From: Pseudonocardiales bacterium
GTDB taxonomy: Bacteria > Actinomycetota > Actinomycetes > Mycobacteriales > Jatrophihabitantaceae
DNA: 59,914 bases
Direction: 5' to 3'
NCBI GenBank assembly: GCA_003243915.1
Contig: QHCC01000043.1
Coordinates: 1 to 59,914, forward strand
Of this stretch, positions 1 to 7,870 are shown piece by piece; positions within the stretch are counted from its first letter, which is position 1, and the number at the start of each line of letters is the position of its first letter. Made by a program: the position numbers and the translations under genes. The notes beneath the pieces were generated by a model. The model searched no databases, was not told the DNA's origin, and saw nothing but the letters and a program-made list of their open reading frames with translations.

Positions 1-375
1 CAGGTGTACGAGGGCGACCTCTACGAGCCGCTACCCGCCTCGCTTCGGGGTCGCGTCGACGTCCTGGTCGTCAACGCGCCCTACGTGCCTACCGAGGCAA
101 TCGGAACGATGCCCCCGGAGGCCCGAACGTACGAGCCGCTGGTGGCGCTCGATGGTGGCGCAGACGGGCTCGACATCCTGCGGCGGGTGATCACCTCGGC
201 GCGACAGTGGCTGGCCCCCGGCGGTCACCTGCTGGTCGAAACGAGCGTCGGCCAGGCGCCACACGCCGTCGAGGCGTTCTCCGCCAATGGGCTGAACGCC
301 CGGGTGGCCCGTTCCGACGAGCTGAGCGCGACCGTGGTCATCGGAACCCGGGCGGCCACGCCGGAGAGTGGGTAG
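1..375 (+). CDS. HemK/PrmC-like methyltransferase, C-terminal part (5' end outside window)
   Basis: The reading frame is open from base 1, so the N-terminal part lies upstream of the window. The visible 124 residues carry VNAPYVPT, which is a variant of the NPPY catalytic motif that binds the target amide nitrogen in N5-glutamine or adenine methyltransferases, followed by the PEARTYEPLVALDGGADGLD segment typical of HemK/PrmC-type enzymes and a final beta-hairpin region (APGGHLLVE). The Asn-Pro-Pro-Tyr motif is Asn-Ala-Pro-Tyr here. The chromosomal prmC normally sits beside prfA, which cannot be judged here; a MarR gene follows after 61 bases. It is probably a paralogue annotated as putative protein N(5)-glutamine methyltransferase. 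Confidence 0.8.
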   Translation, partial: QVYEGDLYEPLPASLRGRVDVLVVNAPYVPTEAIGTMPPEARTYEPLVALDGGADGLDILRRVITSARQWLAPGGHLLVETSVGQAPHAVEAFSANGLNARVARSDELSATVVIGTRAATPESG

Positions 376-436
376 CAGCCGGCCCGGTCCGGGCCCTGCC
401 GCTGGCGGTCCCGCGAAAACCAGAGAGAATCACCAG

Positions 437-973
437 ATGAGCGAGCACCTCGCGAACCTCGTGGGCGTCGTCGCGCTCGACGTCGTCACCCGGACGACCG
501 CGGCGATCGAGGCGGCGACCGGGCTGACGATCGTAGAGGCCACGGCGCTTTCGGCGCTGGCCGTCTATGCGGAGGGCGACAGTGTCGAGTCGCTGCAACG
601 GGCTGTGGACCTGTCCCAGCCCGGCACCGTGCGCCTGGTCGATCGGCTGGTCGAGCGCGGGCTGGTCGAGCGACGCCACGCGAGGGGCGACCGCCGCGTC
701 ACAGCGGTACACCTGTCCTCACGCGGGCGCCGCACGGTCGCGACGATCCGCCGCACCCGGCTGGCGGTCATCGAGAGCTGGACCTCGCGGCTTACTGAGC
801 CCCAGCGCGAGGCCCTCGAGCCGGTGCTCGCGAACTGGGCCATCCGCGATGTCGAGGCGACGTCGGCAGGTGGTCTGGCCGCCGAATACCGCTGCCGGCT
901 GTGCGACCCCGATGCGTGCGGTCATCCAGTGGGCTGCCCGGTTACCGTCGCGGTTATGGGAGACCGCCCTTGA
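437..973 (+). CDS. MarR-family transcriptional regulator with C-terminal cysteine cluster
   Basis: A 178-residue winged-helix protein. The recognition region reads QPGTVRLVDRLVERGLVERR around residues 61-80 and the wing GDRRVTAVHLS follows, both standard MarR features. The C-terminus carries Cys153, Cys156, Cys161, His163 and Cys167, enough for a metal site or redox switch. The ATG at 437 is chosen because the family N-terminus starts there; a GTG at 368 in the same frame would add 23 unlikely residues. A promoter with a perfect palindrome starts at its stop codon and faces the secreted-protein gene at 1033, so repression or activation of that gene is likely. Ligand unknown. Confidence 0.85.
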   Translation: MSEHLANLVGVVALDVVTRTTAAIEAATGLTIVEATALSALAVYAEGDSVESLQRAVDLSQPGTVRLVDRLVERGLVERRHARGDRRVTAVHLSSRGRRTVATIRRTRLAVIESWTSRLTEPQREALEPVLANWAIRDVEATSAGGLAAEYRCRLCDPDACGHPVGCPVTVAVMGDRP

Positions 974-998
974 CCTAATATATGCGCGGCGCATACGT
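970..998 (+). promoter_or_regulatory. Promoter with palindromic operator in front of the secreted protein
   Basis: A TTGACC box at 970-975 (overlapping the MarR stop) and TACGTT about 18 bases later look like -35 and -10 boxes. Between them lies TATGCGC-G-GCGCATA at 981-995, a perfect 7-base inverted repeat with one-base spacer. Its position between the boxes fits repression by the MarR protein encoded just upstream. Confidence 0.6.
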
Positions 999-1032
999 TT
1001 AGTCTTTATCCTCTAGCGCAAGGAGAAAGCTG

Positions 1033-1581
1033 ATGCGGCGCCGTCTTCTCGTACTGGCGATGCTCGTGCTCTCGGTGATTGCACTCGGCGGCACCCCGGT
1101 TGCCACGGCCGGGGCGCCGCCGGCCCCCGCGGCAGTACCCGGGGCTTTCGGTGGAACGATCACCGGCCCGACACCTCAGGTCTATCCCCCGTTCGACGAC
1201 CCGGCTGGTCACACCTGCCCGTTCGCGTTGCACGGCGTCGACCTGGTGAACCACGTAGTCGCGTACACCTACACCAACTCGGCCGGACGTGACGTGGCCG
1301 CCTTCTACACCGGCGCGCTCTACCTCAAGCTGACCCGTGTCGACACGGGCCGCAGTGTCATCGCCAATCTGTCCGGCGACGCCCTGCAGACCTTCGCAGC
1401 CGACGGATCATCCGTGATCTACGGGTTCGGCCCGTTCAGCAGCAGCCAGCACCCCGGCGACAGTCCTGCGTCGGAGTTCGCCGTGTTGCACGGTTTCAGC
1501 GCGCTGGCCATCGCCGCTGACGGGCACAAGACGATCCTCTACAGCACCCGCGTCGAGGACCTCTGCAAGCAGCTCGCCTGA
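1033..1581 (+). CDS. Secreted hypothetical protein
   Basis: 182 residues with a clear Sec signal: RRR at the N-terminus, a hydrophobic core (LLVLAMLVLSVIALGG) and a likely cleavage site after TPVATAGA near residue 27. The mature part has only two cysteines seen (Cys62 and Cys178), which could form one disulfide. An AGGAGA ribosome site precedes ATG 1033. The fold is not recognised; the alternating strand pattern suggests a small beta protein. It follows a MarR regulator and a palindromic promoter, so it is probably induced by whatever the regulator senses. Confidence 0.75.
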   Translation: MRRRLLVLAMLVLSVIALGGTPVATAGAPPAPAAVPGAFGGTITGPTPQVYPPFDDPAGHTCPFALHGVDLVNHVVAYTYTNSAGRDVAAFYTGALYLKLTRVDTGRSVIANLSGDALQTFAADGSSVIYGFGPFSSSQHPGDSPASEFAVLHGFSALAIAADGHKTILYSTRVEDLCKQLA

Positions 1582-1656
1582 CGGGACGGCGCCGGGCCGC
1601 GTGAGGCACTCGACCCCACGGGTGCCCACTCGGCGGGCAAGGCGGAAACTCGAGCA

Positions 1657-2007
1657 ATGGAGAACGAGGACGTCGGCGAGGAACGCGAGCCTGATTACCG
1701 GATGAGCTTGGCGGCCGAGCGAACGTACTTGGCCTACCTTCGTACCGGCTTGGCGCTGTTGGCAGCCGGCGTCGCGGTCGTCGGCGCTCTTCCGGACGCC
1801 GGCGCGCAGGTGCTGCGTCGTGGTGTCGGGCTCGGGTTGGTCCTGGTTGGCGGGACGGTCTTGGCCACGGCCCGGCCGCGGTGGATCGCCGTCGATCAGG
1901 CGATGCGCCGCGGTGAGCCGTTGCCGCCGTCGCGGGTCGCCCGGTTCCTCGGTCTGGTGCTGGTCGCCGCGGCAGTGGCTGCCGGTGTGGTGGTCCTTTT
2001 CCTCTGA
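1657..2007 (+). CDS. DUF202 family membrane protein
   Basis: 116 residues. The DUF202 hallmark is present: RMSLAAERTYLAYLRTGLAL at residues about 13-32, followed by a hydrophobic span, a second span (GVGLGLVLVGGTVLATA) and a third at the C-terminus (VLVAAAVAAGVVVLFL). Such proteins are short integral membrane proteins of unknown role, common in Actinobacteria. It stands alone, 75 bases after the secreted protein and convergent with the ion-channel-like gene. Confidence 0.85.
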   Translation: MENEDVGEEREPDYRMSLAAERTYLAYLRTGLALLAAGVAVVGALPDAGAQVLRRGVGLGLVLVGGTVLATARPRWIAVDQAMRRGEPLPPSRVARFLGLVLVAAAVAAGVVVLFL

Positions 2008-2071
2008 TCGGCACCCGGTGCACCCGGCGAGGCGCAGCGAACACCGCACCGCGCCGCTGCGATGCGCCTGC

Positions 2072-3145
2072 TCAGCTGACGGCGTGGGCGGCGAGAGCGC
2101 TCGCGTTGGAACTGATCACCAACAGGACGTCGCCGGCGGCGATGGTGCGGGTACCGGCTGGGTTGAGGTCGAAGCCGTCCGCGACGGCGTTGTAGAAGCC
2201 GATGAGAAGGGCGTCGAACTTGTCCTTGATCGGGCTCAGGGCTTGGCTCATCGTCAGACCGACGAGCTCCAGGGGGACCTGGATGCGGTAGAACTCCGGC
2301 CCGCCGGGGCGGGTCACCAGGTCGCTGACCACCTTCGACAGGCCGTGGGTTCGGGCCGACGCACCGAGCAACGCGCCGGTGAGCTCGGCCGACACGATCA
2401 TCTCGTTCACCCGGGTCTGGGCGAAGTGCTGCCGATTCTCCGACCGAACCACCTCGACACAGCTGTAGACGTCGGGGCAGATGGATTCCACCGCGAGGCA
2501 GGTCAGCAGGGTCCGGGCGTCCTTGTCGCCTGCGGTGGCTGACGGGTCGGATTCGTCGGCCAGGACGATGGCGGTGCTGCAGCTGGGCAGCCCAGCGCGA
2601 TGCAGGTCGTCGGCGTCGGATGGGTCCCCGTGCAGGAACTCGACGGACTTGTCCTTGGTGGGGTCGTCGGTATGTCGCGACAGGACGACGATTCGCCGCT
2701 TGTCGGCTACCTCCTTGGCCCGCACTTCACGGACGATCTCCGAGCCCTTGCTACTCCATCCGCAGATCAGAATGTGGCCCTCGGCCTTGGTGGATCCCAT
2801 CCCCTTGCCTTTCAGGATGACGGTGGTGACGAGTCGTGACGCGATAGTGGCCGTGCCGAAGGCGATCAGGCTGACCCCGGCGATGCGGACGATGTAATAG
2901 ACGACGAAGCCCGGTCCGGTCCGCAACTTGTAGGCCGAAGCTGTCTCGAACAGAGTGCGGGCCAGCCACTGGTAGCCGGCCCCGATGGAGGCGATGTTCG
3001 GGTTGCGGTTCTTCTCGAACAGCCATATCGCCACCGGACAGATCACCAGGATCAGGACCGTGAGCCCGGTCAGGAGTTGGAAGCGCCGCCCCACTTGACG
3101 CCACGCCCGGACCTGCCGATCCGTGCTGCGGTTCGTGCTGGCCAC
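2072..3145 (-). CDS. Ion channel-like protein with RCK/TrkA-N domain, degenerate pore
   Basis: 357 residues from GTG 3145, which has GGAGGG nine bases upstream; longer starts lack a site. Residues 23-42 form a first membrane segment, 56-80 a pore-like loop and 80-112 a second segment. From residue 123 a Rossmann domain follows (GHILICGWSSKGSEIVRE), which in RCK/TrkA-N proteins binds NAD or similar ligands, then a regulatory C-terminal part. The K+ selectivity filter TVGYG is not seen: the loop reads FETASAYKLRTGPG. It may be a castor/pollux-like or other cation channel rather than a K+ channel. It is convergent with the DUF202 gene and divergent from the Mo regulator. Confidence 0.75.
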   Translation of the reverse strand: MASTNRSTDRQVRAWRQVGRRFQLLTGLTVLILVICPVAIWLFEKNRNPNIASIGAGYQWLARTLFETASAYKLRTGPGFVVYYIVRIAGVSLIAFGTATIASRLVTTVILKGKGMGSTKAEGHILICGWSSKGSEIVREVRAKEVADKRRIVVLSRHTDDPTKDKSVEFLHGDPSDADDLHRAGLPSCSTAIVLADESDPSATAGDKDARTLLTCLAVESICPDVYSCVEVVRSENRQHFAQTRVNEMIVSAELTGALLGASARTHGLSKVVSDLVTRPGGPEFYRIQVPLELVGLTMSQALSPIKDKFDALLIGFYNAVADGFDLNPAGTRTIAAGDVLLVISSNASALAAHAVS

Positions 3146-3375
3146 CCGATACGACCCTCCGACCCGTACAGTGCGGTTCCCCGGTGCAGTCCCGCTGAAA
3201 ATAGCAGCCGTGGCGAGCCGCTGATGGCGCTCGGCAGGGCGCAGCGTCCGCCTGCGGTGGTTACCCGCAAGCCGACACTCTTCGCACGCCTCACTTGCGG
3301 GTCTGAGGTGCCTCAGCATCTGTGCATGCGTATCAATAGCTGGAAATGTTACGCAGATGCGGATACGTTCGGGAC

Positions 3376-3810
3376 ATGCCGAAGTTCCGTCTCCGAGAGG
3401 CAGCCGAGCTGCTGGGCGTCAGCGATGACACCCTGCGCCGGTGGGCCGACGCCGGTCGGGTGCCCAGCACCACCGAGGCGGGACGGCGAGCGATCGATGG
3501 TGCCGCACTCGCCCGCTTCGCCGAGGAGCTAGCCGCAGGCGCCGAGCGCCCGGAATCTCGGCCGGTGGTGGCTGAGTCTGCGCGCAACCGCTTCACCGGC
3601 CTGGTGACCAACGTGGTGCGCGACACCGTGATGGCGCAGGTGGAGATGCAGGCCGGCCCGCACCGCATCGTGTCGTTGATGAGCCGGGAGGCCGCCGACG
3701 AGCTCAGGCTGGAGCCGGGCGTTCTCGCCGTCGCCTCGGTGAAGTCCACCAACGTCGTGATCGAAGTCCCTGAGAGCCGACCGCCGGGTAAGCGAGAACC
3801 GGCCACCTGA
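3376..3810 (+). CDS. Molybdate-responsive HTH-Mop (TOBE) regulator
   Basis: 144 residues. Residues 5-45 are a MerR/excisionase-like helix-turn-helix (LREAAELLGVSDDTLRRW), and residues 69-133 are a Mop/TOBE domain (NRFTGLVTNVVRDTVMAQVEM), which binds molybdate in ModE-type proteins. The start at 3376 matches the usual MPKxR N-terminus of this actinobacterial family; an ATG at 3346 in frame is possible. It lies 52 bases before modA in the same direction, so it probably controls molybdate uptake, although this family is much shorter than E. coli ModE. Confidence 0.85.
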   Translation: MPKFRLREAAELLGVSDDTLRRWADAGRVPSTTEAGRRAIDGAALARFAEELAAGAERPESRPVVAESARNRFTGLVTNVVRDTVMAQVEMQAGPHRIVSLMSREAADELRLEPGVLAVASVKSTNVVIEVPESRPPGKREPAT

Positions 3811-3862
3811 TCCACAGCGAACGCCACCGCAACCGTGCGCTCACCGCGCCGAGGAGAACCCG

Positions 3863-4690
3863 ATGTATCGTCCCCGCACCGTCGCCGTGGTCGCCCTGGC
3901 CGCGGTCGCGCTGTCCCTCGCCGGTTGCTCGTCGATCAAGAAGTCCGGGCCATCGAGTGCGAACCCACCCGGTGGATCGAGCACCGCGTCTGCCGGCGGG
4001 TCCACGACGCCGGCGGTCTCCGGCACGGTCACCGTGTTCGCCGCCGCATCCTTGACCGGGACGTTCAAAACCCTGGCCAAGCAATTCGAGGCTGCTCACC
4101 CGGGTGTGAGCGTCAAGCTCAACTTCGGCGCGAGCTCCACCCTGGCGCAGCAGATCGACCAGGGTGCCCCGGCGGATGTGTTCGCCTCCGCGTCGCCGAA
4201 GAACATGCAGCAGGTCATCGACGCGGGCGGCGCGTCGGCGTCGACGAACTTCGTCAAGAACATCCTGGAGATCGCGGTGCCGCCGAGCAACCCGGGACAC
4301 ATCACCGCGCTCGCCGACCTGGCCAAGAGCGGGATCAAGATCGCGCTGTGCCAGCCGCAGGTGCCCTGCGGGGTCGTCGCGGCGAGGGTCTTCAGCAACG
4401 CGAAGATCACCGTGAAGCCGGTGACCCTCGAGCAGGACGTCAAGTCCACCCTGACCAAGGTGGAGTTGAACGAGGTCGACGCCGGCATGGTCTACGTGAC
4501 CGATGTCCGCGCGGCCGGATCGAAGGTCAAGGGCATCCCGATCCCGGCGAACCTCAACGCCTCCACCGAATATCCGATCGCAGCACTGCGCAAGGCCGGT
4601 AACTCGGCCGGGGCGCAGGCCTTCGTCGCCTACGTGCTCTCACCTGCCGGGCAGGCCGTGCTCACCGCGGCCGGGTTCGAGCAACCCTGA
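3863..4690 (+). CDS. modA: Molybdate ABC transporter, substrate-binding lipoprotein
   Basis: 275 residues. A lipoprotein signal ends in LSLAGC with Cys22 as the lipid anchor. After a Ser/Gly/Thr linker the periplasmic-binding fold starts at VTVFAAASLTGTF, the classic ModA opening, with SSTLAQQIDQGAPADVFASA near residue 100 supplying the oxyanion-binding serines. VDAGMVYVTD and the YPIAAL stretch near the C-terminus also match ModA. ATG 3863 has GAGGAG upstream. First gene of modABC; binds molybdate or tungstate outside the membrane and passes it to ModB. Confidence 0.95.
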   Translation: MYRPRTVAVVALAAVALSLAGCSSIKKSGPSSANPPGGSSTASAGGSTTPAVSGTVTVFAAASLTGTFKTLAKQFEAAHPGVSVKLNFGASSTLAQQIDQGAPADVFASASPKNMQQVIDAGGASASTNFVKNILEIAVPPSNPGHITALADLAKSGIKIALCQPQVPCGVVAARVFSNAKITVKPVTLEQDVKSTLTKVELNEVDAGMVYVTDVRAAGSKVKGIPIPANLNASTEYPIAALRKAGNSAGAQAFVAYVLSPAGQAVLTAAGFEQP

Positions 4691-4800
4691 CGCCGACAGA
4701 GTCACCCCCGGCCCGCCGTGGTGTCGGCCGGGCCGGGGTTCGAGCGGGCCGGCGCTCGCCGGGCCGCCGGGGCGCGCCGGCTCTGATCGCTGCCCCGGCG

Positions 4801-5553
4801 TTGGTCGGGTTCGCGTTCCTGCTGCTGCCCCTGATCGCACTGCTGGTGCGCGCGCCTTGGCGCGGGCTGAGCAAGGTGCTGTCCGACAGTCAGGTGCTCA
4901 CCGCGTTGCGGCTCTCGCTGGAATGCGCCAGCGCGGCGACCGTCGCGTCGCTGGTGCTGGGAGTGCCATTGGCGTGGGTGCTGGCCCGAGCCCGTTTCCC
5001 CGGCCTGGCACTGCTGCGCGCGCTGGTCACGCTGCCGCTGGTGCTGCCCCCGGTCGTGGGCGGCGTAGCTCTGCTGCTGGCCTTCGGCCGCAACGGCGTG
5101 CTGGGTCGTTATCTGGACAGCTGGTTCGGGGTGACGCTGCCCTTCACCACGCCGGGGGTGATCGTTGCCGAGACGTTCGTCGCCATGCCGTTCCTCATCG
5201 TCACCGTCGAGGGCGCGCTGCGCTCCTCCGATCTCGGCCTGGAGGAGGCTGCCGCGACACTCGGCGCATCCCGCCTCACCGTCTATCGCCGGGTCACGTT
5301 GCCGCTGATCGGGCCATCGCTGCTCGCTGGGTCGGTGCTCTGCTGGGCCCGTGCGCTGGGTGAGTTCGGGGCCACGATCACGTTTGCCGGGAACTACCCC
5401 GGCACCACCCAGACGATGCCGCTCGCCGTGTACAACAAGCTGGAGACCGACCCACAGGCAGCGGTCGCACTCAGCCTGGTCTTGCTGGTGGTCGCGGTTG
5501 CCGTGCTCGCTGCGCTGCGCGGCCGATGGCTACGCGGCGGCGCGACGCCGTGA
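4801..5553 (+). CDS. modB: Molybdate ABC transporter permease (start probably further upstream)
   Basis: From TTG 4801 the protein is 250 residues with five or six membrane segments and the permease EAA-like loop EEAAATLGASRLTVYRRVTL, which docks onto ModC. ModB proteins usually carry 10-20 more residues with a basic patch before the first segment, and the frame here is open back beyond modA's stop, encoding RRSPGRRGAPALIAAPA. No ATG, GTG or TTG exists in that stretch, but a CTG at 4687 overlaps the modA stop as CTGA and would give MTPTES as N-terminus. True start is therefore uncertain. The gene overlaps modC by four bases. Confidence 0.92.
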   Translation: MVGFAFLLLPLIALLVRAPWRGLSKVLSDSQVLTALRLSLECASAATVASLVLGVPLAWVLARARFPGLALLRALVTLPLVLPPVVGGVALLLAFGRNGVLGRYLDSWFGVTLPFTTPGVIVAETFVAMPFLIVTVEGALRSSDLGLEEAAATLGASRLTVYRRVTLPLIGPSLLAGSVLCWARALGEFGATITFAGNYPGTTQTMPLAVYNKLETDPQAAVALSLVLLVVAVAVLAALRGRWLRGGATP

Positions 5554-6707
5554 GCGATCCCCGCCCGGACAGCTCGGCTGCCCCATCGACCCCGGCCGCT
5601 CGCCGCGGCTCCGGGCTCGTCGTGGACGCGACGCTCCAGCGCGGCACGTTCTGCCTGGACGTCGACTTCGATGTCGCGCCGGGCGAGGTGCTCGGAGTGC
5701 TCGGACCCAACGGCGCGGGCAAGACGACGCTGCTGCGTGCCCTGGCCGGCCTGACGGCACTCACCGCCGGCCGGATCACCCTCGACGGGGACCGCCTCGA
5801 TGACAGCGACGCGGGAGTGTTCATTCCCGCGGACCGGCGCCCGGTCGGATTCGTCTTCCAGAACTACCGCCTGTTCCCTCACCTGTCGGTACTCGACAAT
5901 GTCGCCTTCGCCCCCAGGTCCCGCCGGATGGGCCGCAGCTCCTCCAGGCAGGCCGCCGAGAAATGGCTCGAGCGTCTCGGGCTGCGCGAACTCGGCGACC
6001 GCAAGCCCGCCCAGCTGTCCGGTGGGCAGGCGCAGCGGGTCGCATTGGCCCGAGCCCTCGCGGCTGAGCCAGGGCTGCTGCTGCTTGACGAACCGCTCGC
6101 CGCGCTCGATGCCCGTACCAGACTCGAGGTCCGTGCCGAACTGCGGCGCCACCTCGAAGAATTTCCCGGACCGACGCTCATCGTCACCCACGACCCGCTC
6201 GAAGCGATGGTGATGACCGACCGGTTGCTCGTCATCGAAGACGGGCGGATCGTTCAGCAGGGCACCCCGGCCGCCGTCGCCCGCCGACCCGCCACCCAGT
6301 ACGTCGCGCGCCTGGTCGGGCTGAACCTCTACGCGGGCACCCGGGGCGACGCCGCAGGAATCCAACTCGACGACGGCGGAACCCTTACCGCCGCGGGCCA
6401 GCCCCGCGCTCACCAAGCCAGGGATGCACCGCCACCCACCGGACGCGTCCTGCTCGCGGTCCGCCCGAGCGCCATTGCGGTCCACACCACCCGACCCGAC
6501 CACTCCAGCCCGCGCAACGTCTGGCCAGGCACCGTCAGCGGCCTGGAACTGCTGACCGACCGCGTCCGGGTGCAGGTGACCGGGGCTCCCTCGGCCCTCG
6601 TCGACATCACTCCCGCTGCCGTCGCTGACCTCGGCCTGTCGAATGGCACCCCGGTCTGGCTCAGCGCCAAAGCCACCGACATCGACATCTACTCCGACGG
6701 CCCGTGA
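5550..6707 (+). CDS. modC: Molybdate ABC transporter ATP-binding protein
   Basis: Start taken at GTG 5550, overlapping the modB stop as GTGA; an ATG at 5526 would add eight residues. The ATPase shows Walker A GPNGAGKTT, a Q-loop (FQNYRLFPHLS), the signature LSGGQAQR, Walker B LLLLDEP and the switch His in VTHDPLEA. A C-terminal TOBE/Mop part (roughly the last 120 residues, VLLAVRPSAIAVH onward) fits ModC, which binds oxyanion to regulate transport. About 385 residues, within the range of the family. It drives ModAB uptake. Confidence 0.94.
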   Translation: MSDPRPDSSAAPSTPAARRGSGLVVDATLQRGTFCLDVDFDVAPGEVLGVLGPNGAGKTTLLRALAGLTALTAGRITLDGDRLDDSDAGVFIPADRRPVGFVFQNYRLFPHLSVLDNVAFAPRSRRMGRSSSRQAAEKWLERLGLRELGDRKPAQLSGGQAQRVALARALAAEPGLLLLDEPLAALDARTRLEVRAELRRHLEEFPGPTLIVTHDPLEAMVMTDRLLVIEDGRIVQQGTPAAVARRPATQYVARLVGLNLYAGTRGDAAGIQLDDGGTLTAAGQPRAHQARDAPPPTGRVLLAVRPSAIAVHTTRPDHSSPRNVWPGTVSGLELLTDRVRVQVTGAPSALVDITPAAVADLGLSNGTPVWLSAKATDIDIYSDGP

Positions 6708-6749
6708 CGCCGCCGCTGGTCTCGCAGTGGCTTCCCGATCTCTCGGCCT

Positions 6750-7238
6750 TCAGAGGAAGAGCCTGGCCACGGCGATCGTCGACGCCTGCGTACCGGTGTC
6801 CTGGTCCTCCACGACCGAGACTGCACGGTTGCCCGAATGCACGAAGACCATCGGCCCGTTCTTGGCATCGGCCGGCACCTGGAACGCCGCGTCGCCGACC
6901 CCGGCCAACGGCTCGAACCGGCGGCCCTCGGCGGTCGCCTTGACGATCCGTTGGAGCTCGTCGCGGTGGACACCGAAGGTGACCGACACGAACACGTTCG
7001 CACCGCCCGCTTTGACGTCCACGTAGGAGCAGATGAGGCTGCTTGATGCGACTGTCCCGCGGTGAGCGGCCGGAACGGTCTTGCCGAGCGCCGCGCTCAC
7101 CGCCGACGCCGCTGGGCACGTGAACTGCTTCGCCTGCCGTTCGGCGGCTGCCCGGTAGGCACCACCGGAGTTGGAGCCGCACCCCGCCGCTGAGAGGACG
7201 AGGACCGCGGCGAGACCGAGCCAAGATCGATTCACCAT
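6750..7238 (-). CDS. Putative lipoprotein, function unknown
   Basis: 162 residues with a lipoprotein signal ending in LSAAGC (Cys20). The mature part contains KQFTCPAASAVSAALG and SLICSYVDV, two cysteines in the arrangement seen in short DUF3558-like actinobacterial lipoproteins, and a C-terminal beta-rich section (GDAAFQVP ... VSVVEDQ). It lies convergent to modC with 42 bases between the stops. Likely outer-face membrane anchored; role unknown. Confidence 0.7.
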   Translation of the reverse strand: MVNRSWLGLAAVLVLSAAGCGSNSGGAYRAAAERQAKQFTCPAASAVSAALGKTVPAAHRGTVASSSLICSYVDVKAGGANVFVSVTFGVHRDELQRIVKATAEGRRFEPLAGVGDAAFQVPADAKNGPMVFVHSGNRAVSVVEDQDTGTQASTIAVARLFL

Positions 7239-7303
7239 GCCAGCGTAGAGCGGTGACTCATGCTCGCAGTGGGGCGCCCAAGTCCTTGCCCGGTCCGCCC
7301 GTG

Positions 7304-7525
7304 TCAGTGCACCAATTCATAGGTCAGCCCGAATATCGGCAGGAGCACGATCAGCATTTCCTCCGAGCCGTAGGCCGAGGACGAGATGGAGTCGCTCGAC
7401 AGCACACCCAGCGCTGCCTTCTTCGACAGCTTCTCCTCGCGCAAGTTGGCACTGACGAGTGGTTTGCCGAGCACCCGCTTCTTCAGCCGGTAGCTCACGC
7501 TTTCGGGGATGTCTAGCTCACTCAC
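7304..7525 (-). pseudogene. APC-family permease, N-terminal fragment
   Basis: 73 residues that read like the first part of a large APC amino-acid/K+ permease: an amphipathic head, GKPLVSANL, then LGVLSSDSISSSAYGSEEML and one hydrophobic stretch before a stop. Intact members of this family have about 600-650 residues and twelve or so membrane segments. Nothing downstream on the minus strand continues the family, so the gene was cut off here by rearrangement rather than by one frameshift. It lies on the kdp side of the modC region; a K+ transport link is possible but not shown. Confidence 0.7.
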
Positions 7526-7537
7526 GCGGGTGATCCG

Positions 7538-7759
7538 TCATCCCCGAGTCGAGTCGGAGGCGGGTGTCGGCGGTCCGGTGCGGGTGGTCGGCATCGACGT
7601 GACGCGATTGGCTGGCGGGGCGCGCCACGGCGCCGTCTTGGCCGCCAGCCGGTGCGGCGCTGCCTGTGCGGGGTCACTGCGCCGGAGCGACGCGGCGAGC
7701 ACCTGCGCGATGGCCACCCAGAGTCCGCCCAGCAGCACGATCGTCACGACGAGGGTCAT
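7538..7759 (-). CDS. Small membrane protein, unknown
   Basis: 73 residues: one N-terminal membrane segment (LVVTIVLLGGLWVAIAQVLAA) followed by a basic, proline- and threonine-rich tail. GGGAGGA lies 13 bases before ATG 7759, which is a long spacing. It sits between the kdpC stop and the APC fragment on the same strand, so it may be the last gene of the kdp transcript. The tail could also be degraded sequence. No family recognised. Confidence 0.45.
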   Translation of the reverse strand: MTLVVTIVLLGGLWVAIAQVLAASLRRSDPAQAAPHRLAAKTAPWRAPPANRVTSMPTTRTGPPTPASDSTRG

Positions 7760-7870
7760 TGCGCTCGCCAGTCCTCCCAGTTATCCGAGTCCTCAGCTCC
7801 TGAGCCAACACCCCGTGATCGGTCGTTCGGATGGCCGCGACGCGACCCTCACGGGTCATTCACGAGTTGC

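Noticed and set aside
5394-6503. 369-codon reading frame antisense to modC
   Set aside because: Mirror frame of a fully conserved ABC ATPase.
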